From Planctomycetota bacterium (GTDB lineage: Bacteria; Planctomycetota; UBA8108; UBA1146), in NCBI GenBank assembly GCA_014240375.1, contig JAAZXB010000018.1, forward strand, positions 1-58,322: 58,322 bases of DNA, read 5' to 3'. This document shows positions 34,203 to 42,522 of this stretch, piece after piece. A model generated the notes under the pieces. It saw nothing but the letters and a program-made list of their open reading frames with translations. It did not search any database and had not been told where the DNA came from. Within the stretch, counting starts at the first letter, position 1. The number at the start of each line of letters is the position of its first letter. A program made the translations under genes and the position numbers.

Positions 34203-35279
34203 TCATCGAGCTTCTTGCTCCTCACCTGATCGACGTAGTGATCCCGCCAGGGATTGCAATGAAGCCAGATCATCAGGTTGTGTCGAGATGGCACGCTTCA
34301 ACTCGACGATCGCTTCGGCATGGTTCCCTTGGTGCGCGTGTATCTGGCCCAGGACGCGGGCGATGATCGTGCGGGAGATGCGAGTTTGCCCCGACTGGGT
34401 CCTGGCTTTATCGGCGTAGATCCGTGCTCTCGAGTGGTCCCCGAGGCGATACAGGTTGGCACACATCTCGACATTCAGGGCCAGGTGATCGGGTGCGATC
34501 AGCGCCGCCTGTTCCAGCACCGTTTGTGCGAGCTGCGGATGATTCGTATTCAGGTGAACCTTGAATAGCACCAGTGAGAGTTGAACGGTGCCGGGTGATC
34601 GCGGCGGTAGGCCCGCGATCGTCGTTTCCAGCAGTTGTCGTGCGGCGGCAGGTCGTTCCATTTTCTGCAAGGCGAGTGCCAGCAAGTGCACCACATCGAT
34701 ATCGCCAGGGCGGATGTTGTGAGCTTTCTGAAACGAATCGAGAGCCTCTTCGTCGAGCCCCAGTGCTCGTGCAGATTCGCCCAGGACCCTCAGGGCGAGC
34801 GGATTGCTGGGTTCCATTTCGACCGCTTTTCGAGCGCGGTGAAGTGCTACCGAGTGTGCATCACGCCGGCTGGCGCAGATCGCCAACGATTGCAGGATGC
34901 GGGTCTCGCTTCTGTCGGGGGCGACTCTCAGAAATTTCAGGAATGAACGCTCGGCTTCGGCATAGGCTTGTATTGCTGCGGGTGCTCCCACCAGTTTTTC
35001 TGCGGCCGAGAAGCTGGCCTTGCCGAGCATTAGCAGCGCATCTGCTTGCTGCGGATTCGATTTCAAGATGGCGCGACAGATCCTGGCGGTCGCAGCAAAG
35101 TTTCCCCGACGCAGATTCAACTCTGCTTCGCGGATCGAGATGTCATCACCGCGGCGAGTGGTGTTTTGCCCGGTGCCGGAGTTGAAAAGTGCGGACTCGA
35201 GGGAGAGCGCACTGGCACTGCTGGCAAGGAGCCATGTGGATAGCAGCAAGATCTGGGTCAATACGCCTCCCGACGCCAT
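34203..35279 (-). CDS. Exported TPR-repeat protein (probably truncated by an in-frame stop)
   Basis: I use the ATG at 35279 (MASGGVLTQILLLSTWLL, a signal peptide); codons upstream of it give no family similarity. The 358-residue product is a solenoid of about nine tetratricopeptide repeats, for example AATARICRAILKSNPQQADALLMLGKA and EALDSFQKAHNIRPGDIDVVHLLALAL (fragments seen). TPRs bind partner proteins. It precedes the FG-GAP lipoprotein gene, and TPR plus ASPIC/UnbV pairs are common in planctomycetes. The frame ends at TGA and continues at once in the same frame for 78 codons. A long hairpin at 35374-35406 lies upstream. Confidence 0.78.
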   Translation of the reverse strand: MASGGVLTQILLLSTWLLASSASALSLESALFNSGTGQNTTRRGDDISIREAELNLRRGNFAATARICRAILKSNPQQADALLMLGKASFSAAEKLVGAPAAIQAYAEAERSFLKFLRVAPDRSETRILQSLAICASRRDAHSVALHRARKAVEMEPSNPLALRVLGESARALGLDEEALDSFQKAHNIRPGDIDVVHLLALALQKMERPAAARQLLETTIAGLPPRSPGTVQLSLVLFKVHLNTNHPQLAQTVLEQAALIAPDHLALNVEMCANLYRLGDHSRARIYADKARTQSGQTRISRTIIARVLGQIHAHQGNHAEAIVELKRAISTQPDDLASLQSLAGSLRRSGEEQEAR

Positions 35280-35373
35280 GGCAACCGTGGCGGTGCGATT
35301 CCTCGTGAGGATGCTGCAATACACCTGCTGCTTCGTCAAGATTGGAGTGGTTCGAGTGCTGCCGGAAATGACA

Positions 35374-35406
35374 GGGGGAACGGCAAGTGTCACTTGCCGT
35401 TCCCCC
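35374..35406. terminator. Perfect 16-bp inverted repeat with a single-base centre
   Basis: GGGGGAACGGCAAGTG (35374-35389) is exactly mirrored by 35391-35406 around one T. On the minus strand it lies about 30 bases after the stop of the amidohydrolase gene, a terminator position; the next minus-strand bases are TGTCATTT. It also precedes the TPR gene by about 95 bases. Confidence 0.65.
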
Positions 35407-35435
35407 CGCTGGGCACTCTCCACTGTTGGAACTCG

Positions 35436-36854
35436 CTAGAAGGAGCGCCGTTCCGCCTTGCGGCGAATCTTTTCTGCGTACTTGTCTCGCAGTTGAGTGT
35501 GGCGACTCGTCAGGTCGACGGAGCGTCCATCGATCCACATCGCCTCGACCTGGGTCGGGATCTCCAGCGGATCGCCATCGGTGATGATCATTGTGGCTGA
35601 CTTTCCTCGAGCCAGTGATCCGTACCGATCTGCGACACCGAAAATGCGTGCCGGTGCCAGGGTGATCGACTCCAGCGCCTTCTCCGGAGAGAGACCGTAT
35701 GCAGCGGCAGTTGCGGCGTGATACGGCAGGTTTCTCACATTGGAAGTATCGAAGGCACCGATGCAGAAATCGACTCCTGCAGCAGCCAGCGTCGCTGGGC
35801 CGGTGAACGGATCGTCATAGGCATCATCCCTGCTGGAGGGAAGTCGATGCACCGGACCGTACACCACCGGAACCTGGTACTCCGCCAGGAATGAAGCGAC
35901 ACGAGGGGCTTCCCTTCCGCCGACGATCACCGGGCGCAACTGTGCTCCGAGGGCCCATTCCACCGCAGCGCGGATCTCTCTGGCACCTTCGGCGTGGATG
36001 TAAACCGGGCAAGTACCTTCGATGGCAGGTCGTAACGCCTCCAGTCGAAGATCGGGTGCGGAGCCGTCAAAGATCTCATGATCGGCGGCACGACTCTGGC
36101 AGTAGAGTTTCGCCTGATCAAACAGCTCGGTAATCTTGGCGACCTTGGCGGCTGAACTGTTGGAACGACGAGAAGAGCGAGTCTCCTCGGCGCGAGGATC
36201 CACTTCTCCTGCGCGGTCATGCGAATGAGAGTGGCCGTGGGCGTGCGCATCCTCCTGCTCGAAGAAGCGTCTCCTACTTCCCTGTGAAGGCCACTGGATC
36301 TCGAGGCCCAGATGGGTCTCCACTGCAAGGTCTTCCCAGGACCAGCCGTCGAGTCTGAGCAATACCGATTGTCCCGAGATCAAACCACCACCGGGTCGGG
36401 TTGCAGCCAGGGCGATCCCGTTGGCGCGTGCCACTGGAATGTGCTCGCTGTCGGGGTTGACGGAACTGGCAGCACGAGCATTAGGATTCAGGTCCCCTGT
36501 CTCACGCTGGTCATTGGTCGCTCGTACCGAGGAGATCTCGATCAAGCCGAGACTGGTCGCCGAAGCGATCAGCCCTGGATAGACGTGCTTACCGTCGGCC
36601 TGGACCACTTGACAGTCGTTTGGAAGCGGAATCCCGCGACCGATTCCCGTGATGCGGCCGCGACTGAAGACGATGGTGCCATCTTCGATGATCGGTCCCT
36701 CGACTGGATGGATGGTGGCACCGACGATGGCGATGGTGCCACTTTGTATCGGTCCAGGAATCGGATCGGAACCGAAGGTGGAGTCAAACCCACTCAAGAG
36801 GAACCAGCACGAGAGAAACACCGCAATGATGGAAATCTTTTGGAACCAGTTCAT
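35436..36854 (-). CDS. Exported amidohydrolase-like protein lacking the HxH motif
   Basis: A 472-residue protein with a signal peptide (IAVFLSCWFLLSGFDSTFG). The amidohydrolase composite domain is clear at both ends: GTIAIVGATIHPVEG...IIEDGTIVF and the C-terminal SLARGKSATMIITDGDPLEIP. At the place of the metal-binding PGxxDxHxH motif the sequence reads YPGLIASATSLGL, with no His. In the middle there is a His-rich stretch (HAHGHSHSHD, near residue 206) in a charged linker. It probably binds rather than hydrolyses, or partners the second amidohydrolase. The start overlaps the stop of the 1061-residue gene (ATGA), GGAGGG upstream. Confidence 0.82.
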   Translation of the reverse strand: MNWFQKISIIAVFLSCWFLLSGFDSTFGSDPIPGPIQSGTIAIVGATIHPVEGPIIEDGTIVFSRGRITGIGRGIPLPNDCQVVQADGKHVYPGLIASATSLGLIEISSVRATNDQRETGDLNPNARAASSVNPDSEHIPVARANGIALAATRPGGGLISGQSVLLRLDGWSWEDLAVETHLGLEIQWPSQGSRRRFFEQEDAHAHGHSHSHDRAGEVDPRAEETRSSRRSNSSAAKVAKITELFDQAKLYCQSRAADHEIFDGSAPDLRLEALRPAIEGTCPVYIHAEGAREIRAAVEWALGAQLRPVIVGGREAPRVASFLAEYQVPVVYGPVHRLPSSRDDAYDDPFTGPATLAAAGVDFCIGAFDTSNVRNLPYHAATAAAYGLSPEKALESITLAPARIFGVADRYGSLARGKSATMIITDGDPLEIPTQVEAMWIDGRSVDLTSRHTQLRDKYAEKIRRKAERRSF

Positions 36855-39800
36855 CGGCTTCCCTCCTCTCCCTCGGCCGCAGCTTTTTCAGGCTTGGCCG
36901 CTCCCATCTTTGATTCTAGAAGGATCGAGATCAGTTCTTCTCGACGAGTTTTGTCACGAGTACGCATCGCCAGATCCTCATCGCGGTCGAAGTACCTCTG
37001 CCCTTCGATCCAGGTCTGCAGGCACATCGAATAGCCCGACAGTGGATCGCCAGACCAGATGACGAAGTCGCCATCCTTGCCCGGTTCGAGGGAGCCGATT
37101 CGATCATCGAGATTTAACTGGTATGCGGGATTGATGGTCACGAACTTGAGCGCTTCTTCCGGAGGAACATCGCCATACTTGACCGCCTTCGCCGCCTCGA
37201 GATTGAGGCGTCTGGCCAGTTCGTCAGAATCGGAGTTGAAGGAAACATTGACCCCGGCACGGCGCATCAGTGCTCCGTTGTATGGGATCGCATCGTAAAC
37301 CTCGAACTTGTAGGCCCACCAGTCACTGAAGGTGGAACCAGAAGCACCGTGGCGAGCCATCTCGGGAGCCACCTTGTAGCCCTCGAGAATGTGCTGGAAG
37401 GTGCCGATCCTGAATCCGAAGTCTTCCGCGACCCGCATCAACATGAGGATCTCGTCCTGTCGGTAGGAGTGGCAGTGGATCCAACGATCCCCTTCGAGGA
37501 TCTCGACCAGCGTGTCGAGTTCCAGATCTCTCCTCGGAGGCAGCATCGTCGAGCGATCGGCAGTTTCCCATGCACGCCAGGCATCTCTGTATTCGGTGGC
37601 GGCATGGAACGAATCGCGGATCAGCTGTTCGACACCCATCCGGGTCTGGGGATAGCGTCCGGTCGCCTCGTTGCCCCAGTTCGATTGCTTGACGTTTTCA
37701 CCGAGAGCGAACTTGATCATCTTCGGTGCGTTGTCGATCTTCATCTCCTGTGAGGATGAACCCCAGCGCCACTTCACCAGCGCGCTCTGGCCGCCGATCG
37801 GGTTGGCACTGCCGTGTAGCAGTTGTGCAGTGGTGACACCACCGGCGAGTTGGCGGTAGATGTTGATGTCTTCGCAGTCGACCGAGTCACCGATCCGAAC
37901 CTCGGCGGTAACCGCCTGAGTGCCCTCATTCACGCCACCGCGGATGGCAGTGTGGGAGTGCGGATCGATCAAGCCGGGGGTGATGTGAAGACCGGTACCG
38001 TCGATGACATGAGCGCCCTTGGTGGCGCTCAGGTTCTGTCCGACCTCGACCACCTTGCCACCGATCACCAGCAAGTCTGCCTGTTCGAGGATTCCATCGG
38101 GTCCGCAGGTCCAGATGGTGGCATCGGTGATCAACACTGCAGCCGGTGAGAAGGGGCCTTCCGTCGTGCCGTAGGCTCCCATCGGCATCGCGATGTCGCG
38201 GTCGATCGATCCCTCGAAGTGGGAAGAGTCGATCTTGCCGCCACGAGGTGAAGGGCGAGCGCCGGAAGCCGTGGCTCCGGGCCAACGTCCGCCCCCTTGG
38301 CCGCGACGAGCAGCACTTCTACGACCTCCAGCTCCGCGCCGACCGAAGCGGTTTGCACGAGCATCGTCATCGGAGGCTTCTGCGACCTGATCCGTGGATT
38401 CTGGTGTCTCTGTTTTTTCTTCCACATCGCCAGTGCGAGTCGCAACGAAGGAGTACTCCGGGTATCCGGCGCTCGCCACGTTGCCGCGAATCTTACCATC
38501 GGTGCCGACGGTGCCGCCGAAGCGGGCATAGCCCTCTTCTCCGAACGGGCCTCCCGAGAAGGTGATCCCCACTTCATTTCCCTCGTAGTGGAAGCGAGAG
38601 GGGCTGAGAGTCTTCTCCTGGTACTGGACGGTGATCTTGGGAGACTTGGTCGAGCCGGTCAGGGTGAAACCCAGTTCCATCTCTCCTTCATCGGTGGCCA
38701 CGGCGACTTGCCACTGGCCTCGGATGTCAGCGGGAGGAGCGGCTTGGTTCTCGTGACGAGCTCCATCGATCCACACCTCGGTGCAACTTTTTCCGCTCTC
38801 GAAGGGCTGACCGTCCCAGACCGCCAGCATAGCCGTCTTGCCGACGGCGACGCGGCCAAACCGATCCTCGACTCCAATCAGGCGAGCCGGCTCGGTGGTT
38901 ACCGCTGCCAGGGCTACATCTGCCGGCAGCCCACGTTCGATGGCGGTAGCCACCTGCGACGCAAATTTGGTGGGAGAATCGAGTCCCCTGGCGGTGAGGG
39001 TGAAGGGGACACCCGCGCGACGAAGACGTTCGGGGTTTTCCGGCGCCGACGCCCACAGTTCGAGGGTTCTCAGGGTGATCCCGGTGTCACCGCCGACGCC
39101 ATCTACGGTCGGCGTGTCGGGGAAGTTGACCGGCAAGATGAAGGGCGACCCGGTGGCTGCGACCTTTTCGAGTTGCTGGTACTCGAAGCCGTTACCCTGG
39201 AACCAGGTGTTGATCTTGAACTCTTCGAGGACTTCGGTGAGAGCCAACGTTTCGAGGACATCACGGGTACGGAATGCCAGTGGCACCGTACCGTCCAGCA
39301 CCGGGAACAGTGCTTCCAGAGACAGATCGGATTCGGGTCGGGGAAGATGATCGGGGTGGGCACGGTGAGCGTTCCACGCCTCGCGATACCAGGTGGCATC
39401 GAGCAAGGTCTGGCGTACCAGTGCAATCGCTCCCATCCGGGACGCCGGATATCCTCCGCCTCGACCCCAGCCGCCGGTTTGCAGCCCTGCGCTGATGGCG
39501 ATCTGATCCTCGATCAGCGCCCTGCGGTCGGGTCCTCCGACGAGGCGGGTGAAGGCCGTCGAACCGGAGAAGACACCCTGGCCGGGAGAGACCAGTGCAT
39601 TGGTGAATCCGGCGCTACGGAATCCAGAAGCGACCGCCGGATCGATGACCAGGCCCTCGGAAGTCTGGTACTCCGGATGGACCTTGCGATTCCAGTTGCG
39701 TCCAGCGCGGGAGGCTTCGGCAGATTCCTCGATCTCGATGCGGAGATCCATGTCGATGAAGCCGGCGGTGATGACATGCCCGCTCCGATCCCAGGTGCGC

Positions 39801-40036
39801 GCATTGGCGGGGACCTGAACATCGGTTCCGACTGCGGTGATGACACCATCCTCGATGAGAATGGTGGCCGCTGGGATCAACTCGCCCGGTTCGGTGATCA
39901 CATCTGCACCGATGATGGCGTGTATTTCCGGGGTGCGTCGCTCGATCCCCTCGCGGGGTTCTGTTTGCGCCTGCAGCCCCTGGGAAATCCAGCAGAAGAT
40001 CAATACCAGGGATAGAAACTGGAGTCCTCGAATCAT
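36851..40036 (-). CDS. Large exported protein with two amidohydrolase modules, only the second with HxH
   Basis: A 1061-residue protein with a signal peptide (LSLVLIFCWISQGLQAQ). Module 1 (about residues 30-435) has the amidohydrolase frame (VITAGFIDMDLRIEI) but Met-Asp-Leu replaces His-x-His. A beta-rich domain (about 440-545) and a low-complexity Gly/Arg linker (RRGAGGRRSAARRGQGGG, near 570-605) follow. Module 2 (about 620-1055) is an intact imidazolonepropionase-like enzyme: GLIDPHSHTAIRGG near 690, IHCHSYRQDEI, FQHILEGYK, and Asp in FNSDSDELARRL. It would hydrolyse a peptide- or lactam-like bond outside the cytoplasm. The operon continues into the HxH-less 472-residue protein. Confidence 0.83.
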   Translation of the reverse strand: MIRGLQFLSLVLIFCWISQGLQAQTEPREGIERRTPEIHAIIGADVITEPGELIPAATILIEDGVITAVGTDVQVPANARTWDRSGHVITAGFIDMDLRIEIEESAEASRAGRNWNRKVHPEYQTSEGLVIDPAVASGFRSAGFTNALVSPGQGVFSGSTAFTRLVGGPDRRALIEDQIAISAGLQTGGWGRGGGYPASRMGAIALVRQTLLDATWYREAWNAHRAHPDHLPRPESDLSLEALFPVLDGTVPLAFRTRDVLETLALTEVLEEFKINTWFQGNGFEYQQLEKVAATGSPFILPVNFPDTPTVDGVGGDTGITLRTLELWASAPENPERLRRAGVPFTLTARGLDSPTKFASQVATAIERGLPADVALAAVTTEPARLIGVEDRFGRVAVGKTAMLAVWDGQPFESGKSCTEVWIDGARHENQAAPPADIRGQWQVAVATDEGEMELGFTLTGSTKSPKITVQYQEKTLSPSRFHYEGNEVGITFSGGPFGEEGYARFGGTVGTDGKIRGNVASAGYPEYSFVATRTGDVEEKTETPESTDQVAEASDDDARANRFGRRGAGGRRSAARRGQGGGRWPGATASGARPSPRGGKIDSSHFEGSIDRDIAMPMGAYGTTEGPFSPAAVLITDATIWTCGPDGILEQADLLVIGGKVVEVGQNLSATKGAHVIDGTGLHITPGLIDPHSHTAIRGGVNEGTQAVTAEVRIGDSVDCEDINIYRQLAGGVTTAQLLHGSANPIGGQSALVKWRWGSSSQEMKIDNAPKMIKFALGENVKQSNWGNEATGRYPQTRMGVEQLIRDSFHAATEYRDAWRAWETADRSTMLPPRRDLELDTLVEILEGDRWIHCHSYRQDEILMLMRVAEDFGFRIGTFQHILEGYKVAPEMARHGASGSTFSDWWAYKFEVYDAIPYNGALMRRAGVNVSFNSDSDELARRLNLEAAKAVKYGDVPPEEALKFVTINPAYQLNLDDRIGSLEPGKDGDFVIWSGDPLSGYSMCLQTWIEGQRYFDRDEDLAMRTRDKTRREELISILLESKMGAAKPEKAAAEGEEGSR

Positions 40037-40199
40037 GAGGAAACATCCTTCCTGAAGAGTGAAGTGGACCGTGGATCCTACACGAATTCAGCGGTCAGAT
40101 CAGTTCTCAACTGGCAGGACTACCCCCTGGAGGGCCGAGAATACTCTGGAGGTGGGCGTTGGATGGAGCGAGAAGGAAGGCAATATCGAGGGTATCGGC

Positions 40200-41132
40200 T
40201 CAGGGGTGGCACTGGAGCGTATCTGCCGTCCGGTCCGGTCCCTCTGTCGGAAAAGGAGCCGCTGGAGCCGCCGTCGAGGAGAAGAGATATCCGAGCAACG
40301 AAACCGCATCTGCGATGTCGACCTGTCCATCGTCACTGACATCGAGGGCGTCGAGGCAGTTGGGAGTCGTAGCCCCCTGGAAGAGAAATCCGAGGCAATA
40401 AATCGCGTCGCCGATGTCCAGTGCGCCACTGCGATCGGAGTCTCCGCGGATGAAGCGATCCTGAACGATCACCTGCCCCACCATGCCGAAATCGACGTGA
40501 GGAATGCAGTAGTAGGGTAACTCCATCGCATCGTCGAAGGTGTACTCGAAGATGGGATTGAGGTCGGAAGACTCCTCGTCGAACAGGGCTCCCGGTTCCT
40601 CGATGGTGCCGGGATCACCGCCCGGCATGCCACTGGTCACCGTGTGTAACATCTCCATCGGCTCATGAACCCAGCGCACCCGGTCTCCCTCGAAGATCTC
40701 GATGATCTGTGGCAGGTAGGAGTTGTCGACCACCCCGACCTCGAAGGTCAAGGTGTCGTCGAGGATGGTGATGGAACCGATCTGTACCGGATTGAATTCA
40801 TCGAAGAAACCGACGGTGATCCCCATCTGGGTGAAGGTGTGAGTGAAAGTGGGATTCTGGGCATTGATGGTCGCGGTGAAGAGGGCTCCCGGCTGGTCGG
40901 GGGTCCCTGGTGCACCACCGGGGAAGCCGCTGCTGAGTTGATGGTTTCCGGCCACCCAGCTCCAGGTGACGGAATCCCCCGCCTCGATGGTCAGGCTGGT
41001 GGGGATGAAGGCGGAGTTGAAGAAGTTGATCTGGTGATCTTCAGCCCGCGCGTCGTCGCAGAGAAGACTGCTGCAGAGAAGTCCGCCGCAGGCGAAGGTG
41101 ATGAAGATCGAGAGTTTCAGTATCGAGTTCAT
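40200..41132 (-). CDS. Two-domain cupredoxin with C-terminal dockerin-like module
   Basis: A 310-residue secreted protein (signal 1-30). Two plastocyanin-like domains follow. The second (about 126-226) keeps a full type 1 copper site: His163 in MLHTVTSG, Cys209 and His212 in YYCIPH, Met217 in FGMVGQ. The first (about 33-125) keeps only His64; the Cys/His loop is absent, so it is unlikely to bind copper. Residues 227-290 are a dockerin-like pair of Ca loops (RGDSDRSGALDIGDAIYCL and DVSDDGQVDIADAVSLLGYL). It would be an electron carrier or copper sensor attached to a surface assembly (inference). It follows the DUF1501 gene in the same operon. Confidence 0.85.
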   Translation of the reverse strand: MNSILKLSIFITFACGGLLCSSLLCDDARAEDHQINFFNSAFIPTSLTIEAGDSVTWSWVAGNHQLSSGFPGGAPGTPDQPGALFTATINAQNPTFTHTFTQMGITVGFFDEFNPVQIGSITILDDTLTFEVGVVDNSYLPQIIEIFEGDRVRWVHEPMEMLHTVTSGMPGGDPGTIEEPGALFDEESSDLNPIFEYTFDDAMELPYYCIPHVDFGMVGQVIVQDRFIRGDSDRSGALDIGDAIYCLGFLFQGATTPNCLDALDVSDDGQVDIADAVSLLGYLFSSTAAPAAPFPTEGPDRTADTLQCHP

Positions 41133-41138
41133 GGCAGA

Positions 41139-42506
41139 TCAACCGAGGAAACCGAGTGGCGTGAACAGTGCTGGATTGGCTGTCGCTGCGGCATCGAAAC
41201 CGGGCATGAACTGATCCATCAGTGCCGGATCGTCGCCGAAGTGATTGGCGAAGATCTCGGAGAAGATCATCCGGTAATCGGTGTTGGCGGCGAGGTATCG
41301 ATCGTTGACGGTGAACATCGATCCCGGAGCCCAGCTGCTCGGGTCGCAGTTGTAGACGCCACCGACCACCCCACCTCCAGCGACGAACATGGTGCTACTG
41401 GCGCCGTGGTCGGTGCCCTGTGATCCATTTTCGATCGACGTGCGTCCAAATTCTGAAACGGTCACGATCACCACGTCTTGCCACTGGGATTGCAGGTCGC
41501 GCGAGAGCGCCTGGATTCCGAGCGCCAGATCTCCGAGCAGGTTGGGGTGAGCCCCATTGAGGCGACCTTGTGCAGTATGGGTATCCCAGCCATCGATGTT
41601 GACCCCGAGCAAGGTGGCCGGGGTTCGTTTCATCAACATGGCGATCTCGGAGAGCTGGGCTCCGAAGGTGTTGTCGGGGTAGAGCGCACCGTTCTCGGGT
41701 ACGTATGGACCCTGTGCCAGTGCTTGCTGCACCGTACTGACCGACTCTCCCAGCTTGACCCCGGTGGGCATCAAGATGTCTCGATACTGGGCTCCCTCTA
41801 CATCGGGCTTGCCACCGTAGGCACCGTAGAAACCACGACCGTCGGTGGCGCCCGGAGTGCTGGGAAGTTCGCCGAGGAACTTGGCGACCTGGGCGAGTGA
41901 GCCCGAGAAGGAGTAGTCTGCAGTGGCAGGGAATGCTGGCATCGGAATCGAACCGCGCATCACCACCGGAAGCGAGTCATCGAGGTAAGCACCGGGGAAC
42001 GGGTTGTCAGGGAATCCCGGCACATTGGCGAAGCGGCGGTAGAGCATACCCTCGTCGAGGGTCTCGTTCCCCGGCACGCCATTCTCCCAGAACTGCTGGG
42101 CACTGAAGTGACTGCGCGATTGCTCGGGGTAACCGATCCTGTGCAAGACGGCGAGATTGCCCGGTCCTGGAATTCCATTGAGGGCGGAGTTATTGAACAC
42201 TTCCATCAGCGGCTGAAGCGAAGGGTGAAGCTGAGCAAAGCCATTACCCAGGTCGAGCGCCTCGGTGTCGTTGATGAAGAGACCGGGACGAGTCCCGGTG
42301 CTGTAATCGGCGTCGCCACGAGGGATCACGGTGTTGATGGCATCGTTGCCACCACGCTGGAAGATGAAGATCATCTTCTTCTGCCCGGTACCGCCGGTTC
42401 CGGCCATCAGTTTCCGGGCGAGGAACTCGGGACCGACAAATGGCGGCAGGATCAATCCCAGGGCGGCGAGCCCTCCGCTTTTGAGCAGGTTTCTTCGATT
42501 CAACAT
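41139..42506 (-). CDS. DUF1501 family protein, Tat-exported
   Basis: A 455-residue protein with a Tat-like signal (NRRNLLKSGGLAALGLILPP). The DUF1501 body is sulfatase-related: IFIFQRGGNDAINTVIP near residue 47, WDTHTAQGRL near 300, VSEFGRTSIENGSQGTDHG near 360. DUF1501 proteins nearly always lie next to DUF1800 proteins, as here, and are exported; function is unknown. It lies 16 bases after the DUF1800 stop and 6 bases before the cupredoxin start, so the three form one operon. Confidence 0.92.
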   Translation of the reverse strand: MLNRRNLLKSGGLAALGLILPPFVGPEFLARKLMAGTGGTGQKKMIFIFQRGGNDAINTVIPRGDADYSTGTRPGLFINDTEALDLGNGFAQLHPSLQPLMEVFNNSALNGIPGPGNLAVLHRIGYPEQSRSHFSAQQFWENGVPGNETLDEGMLYRRFANVPGFPDNPFPGAYLDDSLPVVMRGSIPMPAFPATADYSFSGSLAQVAKFLGELPSTPGATDGRGFYGAYGGKPDVEGAQYRDILMPTGVKLGESVSTVQQALAQGPYVPENGALYPDNTFGAQLSEIAMLMKRTPATLLGVNIDGWDTHTAQGRLNGAHPNLLGDLALGIQALSRDLQSQWQDVVIVTVSEFGRTSIENGSQGTDHGASSTMFVAGGGVVGGVYNCDPSSWAPGSMFTVNDRYLAANTDYRMIFSEIFANHFGDDPALMDQFMPGFDAAATANPALFTPLGFLG

Positions 42507-42522
42507 GGTCTTCTCCTAATTC

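Noticed and set aside
38297..40015. 572-codon plus-strand open frame opposite the double amidohydrolase
   Set aside because: The antisense amidohydrolase frame has clear family motifs throughout and a signal peptide; the plus frame has none.
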